Source of the DNA: Rhododendron vialii
Taxonomy: Eukaryota > Streptophyta > Magnoliopsida > Ericales > Ericaceae
Direction: 5' to 3'
DNA length: 64,000 nt
Assembly (NCBI RefSeq): GCF_030253575.1
Contig: NC_080564.1
Span: 7,174,501 to 7,238,500 of the forward strand
Below are positions 37,782-48,479 of the stretch, piece by piece. The notes beneath the pieces were generated by a model that saw only the letters and a list, made by a program, of their open reading frames with translations, ran no database searches and was not told the origin of the DNA. A program made the position numbers and the translations under genes. Numbering within the stretch: position 1 is the stretch's first letter; each line of letters opens with the position of its first letter.

Positions 37782-38390
37782 AAATATGCAGCCAAGCCAT
37801 GCCATGCCATGCGCGTCTATGGATGTCAGAAGGGACACAGATGTGCAGGGGGGAAGGGAAGGGGGTGAGGTGAGGCCATTCTGATGAATCACATGGTGTA
37901 TCCTCAGTGGGGTGATGAAATTGACAGCACTGCCCTTATTGTTGTGGAAATACTCCTACATGCTGTGATGTGGTGCCCTTATTAGAAAAAAAAATGTGAT
38001 TGAGAAGTTACTGTATTTTGGGAAGCCTCTGTTTACCATCCGATTCCTTTTTTTGTTTCTATCTGCATAGATTTACATTACACTTTCTACCTGTAAATTA
38101 AGTGTACCTCGGTGATTGCAGCTAACCGAGATGAAATTTGAACTATTTAATGCAGATTTTATCATTGATTGTCAAGATAGATAGTTTGAAACGTGCATTA
38201 CACTTCCATAGTGCACGCAATGTACTATATCCTTCCTGTTTCGTTTGCGGTGGACTATTTCAAAATTACTTTTGAGGAAAATTGTATGCAATGATTCTTC
38301 TTCTTTACTTTTTTTCGTTTTACCGGAAATAGAATGAGAGTTTTTTTTTTTTCTTTTTCCAGATGACTATAGATGATGATGTTAGATTCA
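37330..38390. other. HLH gene 3' flank
   Basis: A T-rich 3'UTR-like stretch to about 37450, a (CT)n tract at 37741-37779, then unassigned AT-rich sequence. No gene seen. Confidence 0.5.
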
Positions 38391-38634
38391 GGCTCCGTTC
38401 CGGTTTACCATCATTTTCTAAAAGTTCATTTTTTCAATTTTCAAATTCAAATATAATGAAAATGAAAAATATTATTTTTCATTTTTTTTGTACCGTATAA
38501 AAATCTCAATGAGATCTAATCAAACAAGATTCATATTAGTAGAAAAATTATTTACCTAAACACATAATTTTTTAACTTGAAATTACCTTTTTATTTAAAA
38601 AAATACTTTTTCTCCAAACCGGAACACCCCCTCA
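38391..38634. mobile_element. MITE with GTTCCGGTTT inverted ends
   Basis: Left GGCTCCGTTCCGGTTTACC and right end read inward GGGGGTGTTCCGGTTTGG share a TTCCGGTTT core. The interior is AT-rich. The right terminus was later used as the target site of the retroposon that follows, so the original target duplication is obscured. Confidence 0.65.
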
Positions 38635-38640
38635 ATACCT

Positions 38641-39666
38641 TTTTTTTTTTGGATCCGAAACACATTTCATAAAATTGCCAAGCGGCACTTACAGCGAATC
38701 CATCTGAATACAGAGAAAGAGAGACTACGACCAACCCATCACAGAAAAAATGCACACGAAATACAGGGACAAAGAGACGCAAAGTGTCTAGATCCTAAGC
38801 GCGAGCCAAGGCTCTCTACTCACCGCCACTAAGGGCCGGGACACGAGGAGTTAGCAATCTATCCAACAGTCACCTCGGGATGGCGAAGAATCCAAATCAA
38901 AGATAAGCACTACAATGCCGATGGAAACAGATAAGAATTAGCAAAAAACAGAAAATGCAGCACCGCGGACGAAACCACTAAGCACGCCGGCCTGCTTCGG
39001 CCGATCCCCGCACGACGCCTGTTATTGAGGCACAAACGAGATCGCAAACCAAAGCGAAGGAGATGACATCCCGGCAAGCCTCCGCTGACACGCGAGGCTC
39101 CGAGCATGGAGATCGAGGTAGAAATCCTCCTGGGCTAAAACTCCGATCAAACCACGACTTCACGGCGCCCGATGACTGCAAAATCTTTTCGGCCTCTTCA
39201 AACCCCCAGGGTAGAACCCACGGCTGTGAACTAGCAGAACCCAGGCTCCGGAGCCAAGCCCCGACCCTTATACCACCTGCTCCGAGGTCAAGCCCCGCGA
39301 GAGTTATTCGCCCACCGCCTCAACCCACCAGATTCAGGAGACCACCGGACTGGCAACAAGCCGAATTGGGAAAAAAAACCAGTCGAAGAAGTCCGAACAA
39401 GCCAGATAAGCAAAAACAGAAGAACAGAAAAAGAAAACCCCTTCACCTCGTCCTCTGTTATTAACCCCAAACCCCAAAAACTAATCACCCCGCACCCCTG
39501 CGCCACCATCATCGCCACCAAAACGATCTGAAAGATTCGGAGGGAGCTGAGCTAAAGGAGGAACTCTGGCCAAAAAACCCAGTCCTCCAAGCCAGTCGCA
39601 CTCCATTAAAATCCCCAAATCAGAGGGCGAGAATAGGGGCTAAGAAAGACGGGATGAGAAGGTGAA

Positions 39667-39701
<35 letters not shown>

Positions 39702-39829
39702 CTGGAGGAGGGAGAGGAGAGGGGAAAAACAAGACCGGGAGAACTTCCCCCGGAACCCTAAACAGAGGCTGCTGAGGATTCTAGAGAGAGAGAATATAGG
39801 ATGTCTGAGGAGTAGAGTCCTAAAATCCT
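38641..39829 (-). mobile_element. LINE-derived retroposon with poly(A) and 13-bp target duplication
   Basis: Minus orientation: a T-run at 38641-38652 is the poly(A) tail, and the 5' end lies at 39829. Direct repeats CCCCTCAATACCT flank it at 38628-38640 and 39830-39842, proving target-primed insertion. The 5' part is GC-rich and looks like a LINE untranslated leader (GGGTTTAGGG-like and Arg/Pro-rich nonsense frames). No reverse transcriptase is seen in 1.2 kb, so it is an internally reduced or non-autonomous copy. It contains a homopolymer of about 33 G at 39669-39701. Confidence 0.78.
39669..39701. repeat. Poly(G) homopolymer of about 33 bases
   Basis: An uninterrupted G run (C run in the retroposon's sense strand). 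Length is likely to be unreliable in any assembly. It can form G-quadruplexes. Confidence 0.9.
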
Positions 39830-39938
39830 CCCCTCAATACCTCATCCGCCAAGAAAAATGATCACTTGGGCAAAGTCCATTCTTTTTGCACGTGGAACGT
39901 TTTTACCCCTCATTGTCATTCAATTCTACGTACTTATG

Positions 39939-40073
39939 GTGTGTATTCACTAAATAAAATAAGTACTTATTTTTTCAAATTAAAGGTAATGTATTGTGAG
40001 AAATAGGGTGACCTATCTTATAAAACAAAAAAATAAGCATTTAAAAAAATAAGAATCTTAACGGAACGAGGTC
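39939..40073. mobile_element. Small MITE remnant
   Basis: Ends GGTGTGTATTCACTAAATAAAATAAGTACTTATTTT and, read inward from the right, GACCTCGTTCCGTTAAGATTCTTATTTT show weak inverted pairing of a common plant MITE type with AAGTACTTATTTTTT arms. Boundaries are approximate. Confidence 0.4.
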
Positions 40074-40127
40074 TTAATTTCTAACATAAAAGCAATGAGC
40101 AGGCGATTACTGCATATGCAACTTATC

Positions 40128-40352
40128 TAAAAATCCCAAGGGCTTGGTCATGTGGTCAAGGCCTTAGATTTCTGAGTTTGCTCCCTCTTGAACTTTGAGA
40201 TGGTATCAGTTTCTTTAGGTCTAGTTTATACAGAGTTTTGCTCTGACTTTAAAATGGGACTTCCGCTAGTGGACGGTGAGATTAGTTTTCCAAAATTAGT
40301 TGAGACGCATGTAAACTAACTTGGACACCTGATTATAAAAAAAAAAATATGT
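40128..40352 (+). mobile_element. tRNA-derived SINE (CCCAAGGGCTTGG type)
   Basis: Starts CCCAAGGGCTTGGTCATGTGGTCAAGG (A-box region), has a GAGTTTGCTCCCTC block shared with SINEs at 44.5 and 52.0 kb, then GACGGTGAGATTAG and an A-rich tail GATTATAAAAAAAAAA. Flanking duplications not resolved. Confidence 0.7.
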
Positions 40353-40480
40353 AAGTCAAAAACTCAAAACCCCTCGCAATTTTTTAGGATACAAAACGAT
40401 AATTACAATTCTGGGAATGCTGCGAATGCATGACTAGCATGAAACTCGTTTTTTGGTTGCATTTGAAGATAAAAATAAAG

Positions 40481-40554
40481 CGCTAGAAGGAGGGCTCGAA
40501 CCTCCGACCTTGTGGTTAACAGCCACACGCTCTAGCCAACTGAGCTATTCCAGC
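40481..40554 (-). tRNA. tRNA-Asn (anticodon GUU)
   Basis: The minus strand reads GCTGGAATAGCTCAGTTGGC at the 5' end, anticodon loop CTGTTAA, variable region AAGGTC, T arm GGAGGTTCGAGCCCTCC, and acceptor partner TTCTAGC with G discriminator. The 7-bp acceptor stem forms with one G-U pair. A and B boxes are intact (TAGCTCAGTTGG, GGTTCGAGCC). A T-rich stretch just downstream in its sense direction (TTTTT, 40471-40475) is a good RNA polymerase III terminator. No intron. A nuclear cytosolic tRNA. Confidence 0.97.
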
Positions 40555-40667
40555 TTTGTTACCGGGGTTTAGTAATTTTTATATATAACACTTCTACTTT
40601 TCTCTTGGTTTCTCATGAGACTTTTTGGAGTTGCCTAATTCTTTCAGATGTCTTGATTAGTTATGGC

Positions 40668-40735
40668 CGCCGATTTTGCCACTCTCTTTTTGTTAATGTC
40701 ACTCCTCTGTAAGTGTATTTTAATTGTTGGACATT
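40668..40735. mobile_element. Half-copy of the hairpin MITE at 48.3 kb
   Basis: GATTTTGCCACTC, TTTTTGTTAATG and CACTCCTCTGTAAGTGTATTTT match the left arm of 48341-48450 in order. The right arm is missing. Confidence 0.6.
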
Positions 40736-41355
40736 GAATGGATTTAGTACTTTGGTGATATTAATCAGTGTTAGTTCCCATGGGATTGGAGTTATAAAAG
40801 CAGTCGGATATTAATTTTGTTGTTGAGATACACAAGGTTAAAAATCAATTGGTGAATCTTCAAATTGATGTTGTAGAAAGCTTAGCTAGGTTTCGATAAA
40901 TATGTCTGTCTGTAAATTGGAAGATCATTTCATAATCACCAAATTGGAAAAGAGTTGAATGCGCTCTTTTTTAATACTTTGACATTATGCATAACGTAGT
41001 GAAAAAATCAAGTCTTGCAAGAGGAACCTTATGCATGATTGATTCCATGAATATCACGTGTTATATTTCTATCACCTATTCGTAAAATATAGACATTACT
41101 ATATTTTAATAGCACGGGCCATTATTAGTAAACGTCTTTTGGAAACGGGCATCCTTGCCAGATAGCAACTGTGCAGCAAGAAGTAAGCCCAGGGTGGGCG
41201 CAGAACAATTTAACTAAGAGCACAATTCTATTTAGGGACCGGAGAAAATCAATCTTAACCCATTTCAAAAGCAAATTGAGACAACATCTCAAGGGCCGGA
41301 ACTCAATTTTCATGTACAGATTCAAACTCAAGAAGTACTAATTGATTGTTTTCCG

Positions 41356-42863
41356 TCACTCCAAGCGGACTTCAAACCACTGGATCGAGCCAACATCTCC
41401 ATCGATTTCAAGCTCACAAACATATTTCACAAGATGCGTAACAGCATCATCAGTGTTCTCGAACTTCGCAAGGTCAGGGGGCAGGGCCTGGCCCGGCCAA
41501 TTGTCGAGCCAACCCTTCAACCTATCCCTCAATTCTTCCTCGGAAACAAACTCCTCATTCTTTCCAGGCTCCAGTAGCAAATAAGTGCCTGTCTTTATAT
41601 TTGATCTCCTCCTCCTTGCATACACCTGACCACAAAATGAACAAAAAATGTGTCAATTTTGGCATGCTTTAAGTCTATAGGCATCGCAAGGAGGAGAAAT
41701 TAACAAAACATTCTGCGAACTAATCTACTGAGGCTCAATCCGTTCTGATCATTCTGCGAACAAATCATGCCTGAACACGTTTTCAAGTTTCTTGAGTTTT
41801 GCTCGAGCTTGGATTGATAGTTACAACATGTTAGAAAAACCAAGATTAAAAGCTCGACTCTTGAATGACTGCAATAAGCAGCTTAACGTACTCAGTTTGA
41901 AGAGTTTAGCTAGTAGTACTACATTCACCTTCACTGACTCCCTTTGCTTGCTTGCGATCCGAGTCAGTGTGGGATCAAGTGAAGAACTCGAGTTCTTGGC
42001 TAAAGCTAGGGACCCCAGCTGAAGACATGGAATCTGAATGTAGCATCTTGATACTCTTTGACCTGAAAAGAAATTTGCAAAAACAGCGGCAATTTCAATA
42101 CTTCAGCGATACAAATCAATAAAGTTTGCTGTTCGGTCCATCCCCGTGGGCATATGAAGATTCATGAATTCGTACTCTGGATGAACAAGTTACTGAAGTA
42201 TTTAACCCTTTCAGTCTTCCTTTCGGCCACCAGGGGTACATGCAGAGTGTTAAAATTCGCTCTTCGGTCCTTCCCTGGGCATGTGAAAATTCATGAATTC
42301 GTACTATGGGTGAACTAGTTATTAAGTATTTCACCCTTCCGGTCTTCCTTTCGTCCGCCAGGGGGATATGTAGAATGTGAAAATACATGTATATGGCTGT
42401 GTATGATTAGCCAGGTAATTAGTGGGTGGACATAACCAATTTCATTTGGCTAGTAGTATGCAACTTCACCAACTAGTAGTATAGTAGTGAAAACCTTAAC
42501 AGTACTATAGCCTTCAGAAACTGTATATTATATCGCATTTTTCATGTTCTAACAGATATATACGTCGAGAATACCCTCTCATCTGATGCGGGTATATTCC
42601 CCCGTTGTATCTAAGCAATCAAATAGGCCCGGAAACTAGTCAGTTGAAGCCCCAAACACATTCGTTTCGTAAGAGACAGAAAAAAGAAGAAAAAACCTTC
42701 GACAACGCATACGTATAGGGAAAAATGGTTCAGATACTAACACAAGGCGAAGTGGTTTGTGTCCAACAGTATATATATAAGTATAAAGGAAGCATAGAGC
42801 GTACGTACAGCTGAAATTTTGAATTCCATCGGCAAACAGAAGTTTCCCGGCTGCTCCCTCCAT
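41356..42863 (-). CDS. CRR7: CRR7-like protein, chloroplast NDH complex assembly factor
   Basis: Three exons on the minus strand: 42863-42809 (ATG at 42863), 42062-41929, 41625-41356. They join in frame through GT-AG sites to 152 residues, close to the remembered 156 of Arabidopsis CRR7 (At5g39210). Residues 1-63 are Ser/Arg/Leu-rich with few acids, as in a chloroplast transit peptide. The conserved core begins near YARRRRS and includes [36 protein letters not shown] and [15 protein letters not shown], ending VRLE. CRR7 is needed for accumulation of the chloroplast NADH dehydrogenase-like complex that drives cyclic electron flow around photosystem I. Intron 1 carries a 131-bp tandem duplication. 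The gene appears intact. The exon 1 choice rests on frame and splice sites only. Confidence 0.9.
42120..42385. repeat. Tandem duplication of about 131 bp in CRR7 intron 1
   Basis: Two diverged units. GCTGTTCGGTCC at 42128 corresponds to GCTCTTCGGTCC at 42259; both continue with TTCATGAATTCGTACT and TTCAGTCTTCCTTTCGG or CCGGTCTTCCTTTCGTC. Confidence 0.85.
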
Positions 42864-43171
42864 TGTTAATGGCAACGCCGGAAGCTAGCAATAGTAGTAG
42901 AAGACTGTCCTCCAAGGAATGATCAGAGAGTACGTGTAGATAGATGGATGACGAATTTGAACCTCTATTGTCTTTCTGTCTCTTGCCATCACTTTTCATC
43001 CTATTTTCGGAAATACTCCCATGCTAACTTCATTCTCTAATGAAAATTTAAGGGGCAAATTAGTAACTTTCTTTCTTTTTTTTGGGCAAATTACATTTAA
43101 AAGTCTCCTATATGCGGTTTGGCTTCGCCTATGTGCATTTTACTTCCTATTGTTTGTACGTATATGCAACC

Positions 43172-43500
43172 AGGGCTGCAAACGACCCTTGCTCAACTGA
43201 GTTTTATCGAGTTTGAGCTCGGTTTATTTATTAAATGAGTCAAAAATTTGAGCTTGAACTCGGCTAAACGAGCCAAATACTTGAGCTCGAGCTCGGCTCG
43301 AGTCTTAACGAGCCGAGCCCTTAACGAGTCGAGTTTAGTCATCTCTTTAATAGAGCTGAGTCTTCTCAACGAGCCGAGCTTTTGTCGAATAAGCCGAGGT
43401 CCAAATGAGCTGAAAACTCGAGCTTGAACTTGGATCGTTTACTAAAGGAGTCGAGCCGAGTCGAACTCGCGAGCTCCTCGATTCATTTACAGAGCAACGA
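43172..43500. mobile_element. hAT-like MITE with CAGGGCTGCAAACGA end
   Basis: The left end CAGGGCTGCAAACGA and the right end (GCTCTGTAAATGAATC read inward) bracket a dense array of GAGCTCG, CGAGCCGAG and GAGTCGAG words. This is the widespread plant hAT MITE type, related to the remnant at 6.3-6.9 kb. A matching 8-bp duplication was not found, so the right boundary is tentative. Confidence 0.65.
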
Positions 43501-43888
43501 GTTGCAATTTTTGAAATAAAAAATATGTATTTGCTAAAATAATTTTTAAATTTTTTTTACCGTTTAAAAGAATAAAGATTCATATTACACTATTTCTGAC
43601 AAATACATTTTTGTTTTTCCCTACCTAGGAACCTTAATTAACAGGCGCCAACGGCCTCCAGGCTCCGAAGGTTTTAAATATAATCACAAAAACGGGAGGA
43701 AAAAAAAAAGTTTTTGATCAGCGAAATAGCCGCTCAAGCCCACCTTATTTAGCAATGGTAAAATTCTGTATCTCCTTTACGTCTTTTCCCATCTGAATTT
43801 CTCTCTGTAATTCCTATATGCGTCGATTATAGAGGCGAGGGGTAAATTGTTGATCACGGGCCTTCAGGGGTTTCTTGGATTCAACCAG

Positions 43889-44790
43889 GTAAGTTGATTT
43901 TCCCTTCACTTTGTTGCTATATAAATCCCACCTGTTGTACATGACAATGAACACTTGTAAAACCTGGTTGCGAAATCAGACACGCCGTTGTGGGTATCTA
44001 ATGAAATCGATAATGCCCAATTTTAATCGTGTAAACGTTGCATGGATTAATCCAGGAAACAGAAAGGGAGGTTTAATTGAATAGTCTTAAATTGCCTGAG
44101 TTTACTGGTTTTATTCGCATAAACAGATGTTCGGGCTATCTTGCGCGCACCTCGATTTATTCCGACCGGGCAAAGTTTTAGTGGCTCCAAGATTTGGAAT
44201 GTTTGGCATATCTAGATAGTTTTGATTTTTGGAATTTGTGATTTCCATTGATGTTCCTGATTTAGAACAATCGTGGTTGCCTCTGCTCGTTATTTCATCG
44301 CAGCGACACAGGCTGTTAATTTGATGTTAGAACAAAAGAAATCTGGGTTTGTCACATTATATGAGGGAATTGAATAGTAGCACCTATTTCTATGTTTTTT
44401 TTTGGTCACATTTTTTTCAAGACCCAAGCTGAGGAAACCCTTGTTCTTTCTGTTAACTTGCAGGCGTTAACCCCAAGGGGGTGGTCTGGGCTGGGACATA
44501 AGGGTTTGCTTCCTCCTATAGTCTTAGGTTCGATTCTCCTTGCTGATAACTCTTTGGGCCACCTCACCCCACGCATATGCATGCGAAAGGGCTGTGAGAG
44601 GGGCGGTAGGGATTAGTCCGAGATGCGCGCAAGCTGTCTCAGGTACCTTGTATTACAACCAAAAAAATTGTAAGAGTTGTGTTTTTAGACCCTTCTAAGT
44701 TATTATCATGATCGATCTTTTTTGTTCCTTTTTATTGATTCTTACTTTCTCTTGTAAAATAATAATATTGTCTTTTCCCCCATTGAGCAG
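43889..44790 (+). other. Candidate 5'UTR intron of the Ser/Pro-rich protein gene
   Basis: Donor CAACCAG then GTAAGT at 43889 and acceptor CATTGAGCAG ending at 44790 fit a leader intron upstream of the coding exon. It contains the SINE at 44465-44680. No transcript evidence. Confidence 0.5.
44465..44680 (+). mobile_element. tRNA-derived SINE
   Basis: Begins TTAACCCCAAGGGGGTGGTCTGG, has a B-box GGTTCGATTCTCC, then a body with CACGCATATGCATGCG and TTAGTCCGAGATGCGCGCAAGCTG, and ends ACAACCAAAAAAATTG. Shares blocks with the SINEs at 40.1 and 52.0 kb. Confidence 0.75.
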
Positions 44791-44791
44791 C

Positions 44792-44833
44792 ATGGTTGCA
44801 ATTGAGATGGAAAAGATCCTTAGAAAAGATTGA
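44792..44833 (+). promoter_or_regulatory. Possible upstream ORF (13 codons) in the leader
   Basis: The first ATG after the leader intron opens a 13-residue frame (MVAIEMEKILRKD) that ends before the main ATG at 44889. If the leader intron is real, ribosomes would meet this frame first, which could lower translation of the main protein. Confidence 0.4.
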
Positions 44834-44888
44834 AAATCTAGACAAGCAGTGGAATCAAACAACGGATCATTGCATACAAATTACAAAG

Positions 44889-46049
44889 ATGCAACCCCAG
44901 TTTTCTCCTCGTGATGGCAATCCAAGTGGTCCAGGAAGAGTGTCAAGTTCCTCTGCTTCATCATCTACTTCATCGTTTGATCCTTTTCTCGATGTAGATG
45001 ACGACGAAAACGACATTCATGATACTTCCACCCCCAAGTATGGACAGGATAGCCCTATTTCTCCAATATCAGTAGTCAAATCGGCTGCAGAATGGAGCAT
45101 GATAAGTGCGTCGCCAATGGCTGGACTGCATTCTCCTCATACTCCAGAGTGGAGCATGCACGGTGCATCTCCAAAGCAATCCCCTCCTATTCAAACCATG
45201 GGGCAGCCCGGTCCAGATTACGACCCGAATAGGATTCCCTCTTCCATTTTTGCTAGCAAACCTGCCAACCCTATGGATTGGAGTGTGGCTTCCAACGATT
45301 CATTGTTTAGTATTCACATGGGGAATAACAGCTTTAAGTCTGGAGAATTGACCACTGTAATGGAAGTAGCAGGTGAAAATCTTGGAAGGAGTGACAGTAT
45401 GAGGGAGGACTCCCCAGGAAAACAAGTGGAGGATGAGAAGACAAAAGCGGTTGTTATGACGGAAAAAACAGAAGATCTTAGCAAGGGAAGTGTGGCTCGT
45501 ACGGAGCGGGTGGGTTTTTCATTTTTTAGTGCTAAACTTTCTGGAGAAATACTTCCTGTTGATGGTGCACGTACTTGTGCTAGCACCCCTCGCCTTTCGT
45601 ATGGGAGTGAAAATAGCAGCCGATCTTTTGCCTTCCCAGTGTACGTTACTTCTTTCTTACACAATTTTGTGCCATTCCCCATGGTTGCATGATTGATTAC
45701 TTGAGGTTGGGTTTGATCTTGGAGTTGTGGAGGGAATGCACAAGGGAAAGATTGGACATATTTGAATTACTTTTCCCATTCCGGTTAATTTTCTTCTTCA
45801 AAATCCCTCTACAACTGCAAGGACCAAACATAGCCTGATTGATACATATTAATTGTGTTTTTCATGGTTGATCGTAGGAATTTTGTTCCGTCCTAATGTC
45901 TCCCATGCTTTTCGTGTCATACACTTCTGATTTGGTGTCTATGAGGATTGTTGAAGTTTGAACAATTTAAATTTGGCCAAATTGGCGTGTTTGTTTACTT
46001 CTGGCCACCAACGTTGTTGTACTCTTAACACAGTTTAGTTCCTGACCAT

Positions 46050-46114
<65 letters not shown>

Positions 46115-46528
46115 TATCGTTTCTTTTCTTTATACCTTTTTAAGTGCGGATTGCAGACTTGTACTTGTGCACTTTTGTTTTTGAACTGAGTACTCGTGCA
46201 CTTCAAGTTCGTAGTTTTACCAACTTTTTATTAGACAAAGAGAAAATACCCTTACTGCTGATTAAGCAAATTATATTTTCAAGGGTTTTTCAACATTCAT
46301 ATGCATTAACCTATTCATTTCCAAGTCAATAACTGAGGCACTGCCTTTTCTCATCTCAGATTCACAAGAGAAGATGGAAGAAGTGGATCAGTGAGGGTTG
46401 GTCCTGACATTTTGCAGTCAAAGCCCCGTGAGACACCTCAGTCACAGCCACAAGCCCAGCCAGCGACCCCAAAACCTGCCGAAACAAGATGGTTTTCTTG
46501 CTTCTCTTGTTGCCCACATTGCTGCTGA
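44889..46528 (+). CDS. Plant-specific Ser/Pro-rich protein with Cys-rich C-terminus, unknown function
   Basis: Two coding exons, 44889-45640 and 46360-46528, joined through GTACGT and CTCATCTCAG, give 306 residues. The start at 44889 (MQPQFSPRDGN) is the first in-frame ATG of the frame. The frame is open further upstream, but without ATG. Features: a Ser-rich tract near 15-30, an acidic patch VDDDEND near 36-42, two EWSM motifs and one DWSV motif, a low-complexity acidic middle, then VRVGPDI and a Gln/Pro-rich stretch, ending RWFSCFSCCPHCC. The terminal cysteine cluster could be palmitoylated or bind metal. No transmembrane segment or enzyme domain is visible. The intron contains a long (CT)n tract. 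I recognise the protein type as a plant-wide uncharacterised family but cannot name a function. Confidence 0.75.
46050..46109 (+). repeat. (CT)n microsatellite in intron
   Basis: About 29 CT units, the longest CT tract in the window, inside the intron of the Ser/Pro-rich protein gene. Confidence 0.95.
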
Positions 46529-47439
46529 GACTCCAAGTTTATGGACGTTAATCTTACTTTGAAAAAATCGACTGATTGGTTCTCCTTACTTCATTTCCTG
46601 CCTAAACTGTTTGGTATGAAGATCTGGAATTGGCTTGGGCTTATGGAAGGCTTATTGCACCTCTGAAAGCATAAGTAAGCTTCCTATCAAAATTTTGAAT
46701 TTTGAGATTTCGCAGCTAAGTAATTATGTTAGCAGTTGGTTTTACTCCTAAACAAGAAGGCAATTTACATGTAATTGTGAATCTGAGGTTGACGATGCTG
46801 GGTAGAACTTAAACAAGTCTAGGAAAGTTTGATCAACCGTCTGTCAATTCCTTCAGTTTGTTATTGCAGTTCTTGATTCTTATGTGGTTTATAGCCGATG
46901 AAATCAATGGTGGGGCTAGAATTGGAGGTACATCAGTTTTCTGCGACCACCCACAAGCCGCAAGGACGTGCCAACCAGTCCTCATGGTGATTTTGTAAGT
47001 TCTCTTTTCGGAGAAAGAGCTCTTGGTTCTACTCCTCAGTATGGGTTTTAGCTACTCCACATGTTGAATGCATTATAGCTTTGCCACCATTTTGTATGTA
47101 ACGGCCCCGGTTAGAGGCCTTGTATTCCTGAATCTGCAGAACAATGCAGTTTTCATTCTTACTTGGTTTTCGGTTGCCTTGCACTGTTGCACAGTGTAAT
47201 ACTTCACACATGGAACTCACTTGAACCTCTCATTTTTGTAGACACGGAAATAATAATAAAAATGCTGGCAGGTTTTTATCTTGTCGATAATCCGATATAT
47301 ATTGCAGGAAGAATGTTGAGGTAGATTGCAATCTAAGAACCCTTTTCTCTCTCAGTGTGAAACTCACGTATACGGTTAAAATACGTTGGCTTTGCTCGAA
47401 CTTCTTTGTTGTATTCTTTTCAGAACTACCCCGTATCCC

Positions 47440-47850
47440 ACTCTGTATTTCTAGTAGGAAAAACATGTTGAGAAGAAACGTTCCTCTGTTATTATCAAAA
47501 AATGTGGGAACAATTCTAATGGCTGAGACTCAATCTTCAATCTTGGTCCAAGCTTTCGATCCGAATCTAGCTGAGGGTGTAGTAGGGGAAGAAAGAGCTT
47601 TTTCTGAGACAGAAGCCAATTCCGAGTCACAAACGGAGACTAAAGCAAGTGTTGGATTCAAAGCGGGTGTTAAAGATGGGAAGCAAGGCATTTGCCGTCC
47701 TAGTTCTAGCAGCTAAGGCAGCTCGGCTAGCTGCTCTTCCTTTTTTGGAGAACAGCGACGATATAACCTGGTCCGAAAGAATCTGTATACTGAGTTGAAG
47801 GAGAAGGAACTTATTGGGAATTTGGAAGAGCCGTTGTTCCATGAGGCCTC
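47440..47850 (+). pseudogene. Organelle-derived fragment with the N-terminal end of rbcL
   Basis: A short stretch near 47620-47680 encodes SQTETKASVGFKAGVKD, identical but for the first residue to the start of plastid RuBisCO large subunit, then departs from rbcL abruptly. The surrounding few hundred bases have a different texture from the AT-rich neighbours and do not read as rbcL or its usual upstream region. The likeliest reading is a nuclear copy of a mitochondrial segment that had already captured plastid DNA, or of rearranged plastid DNA. Boundaries are approximate. Confidence 0.6.
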
Positions 47851-48340
47851 AATCATCTCCTTTTCCTTCTGTACAATATACTGGTTACTTTTGCTTTGTT
47901 GAGTAACTTGAGTTCAAAATTTTCTTCACATACTAGTATTTGACAACAATGGAGCTTTTTTTTCTTTTCTGATAAGTAAAAAAAAAAAAAACTCCACTAC
48001 ATGCAATGAAGAAGATGGAGAGGGTCAACCTAACTCTCGACGAGGCCGAAAGCAAAATCTTAATAAGTGAATTGTTGTCGAATTATATAGTTGTTTGGTA
48101 ATATCTTTTGGTTTTTGTTGTTACTAGCAGCAAACCTGTACAATGTACGAGATATCTAGAACTTGAAAATTGTAAAGTTGATTAAATACGGATAATGATT
48201 AAAGTAAATAATTATGATAATAATAAAAGTGCTCACAATTTTCTAAGTTCTTAGTATTATTACACTATTTACTAGCTGCAAATTCATGCAATGTAGTATG
48301 TGATATATTTGGAACATAAAAAAGCTGTTGATTTTGTTGA

Positions 48341-48450
48341 TTTTGCCACTCCCTTTTTTGTTAACGCCACTCCTTTGTAAGCGTATTTTTTGTGTAAAAA
48401 TACACTTGCAGGGGAGTGGTGTTAACAAAAAAGAGAATGGTGAAATCATT
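48341..48450. mobile_element. Short hairpin MITE
   Basis: Arms of about 50 bp: TGATTTTGCCACTCCC, TTTTTTGTTAACGCCACTCC and GCGTATTTTT pair with the right side (AAAAATACAC, GGGGAGTGGTGTTAACAAAAAA, GGTGAAATCA), with a loop of about five bases. A half-copy is at 40.7 kb. Confidence 0.85.
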
Positions 48451-48479
48451 CTCCCATAAGAATTGTAAAGTTAAATAAA

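Noticed and set aside
39063-39464. A 133-residue plus-strand frame rich in Arg and Pro
   Set aside because: It is antisense to the retroposon leader; its GC-rich composition keeps several frames open by chance.
41792-42022. A plus-strand 76-residue frame
   Set aside because: It is the antisense shadow of CRR7 exon 2 on the minus strand.
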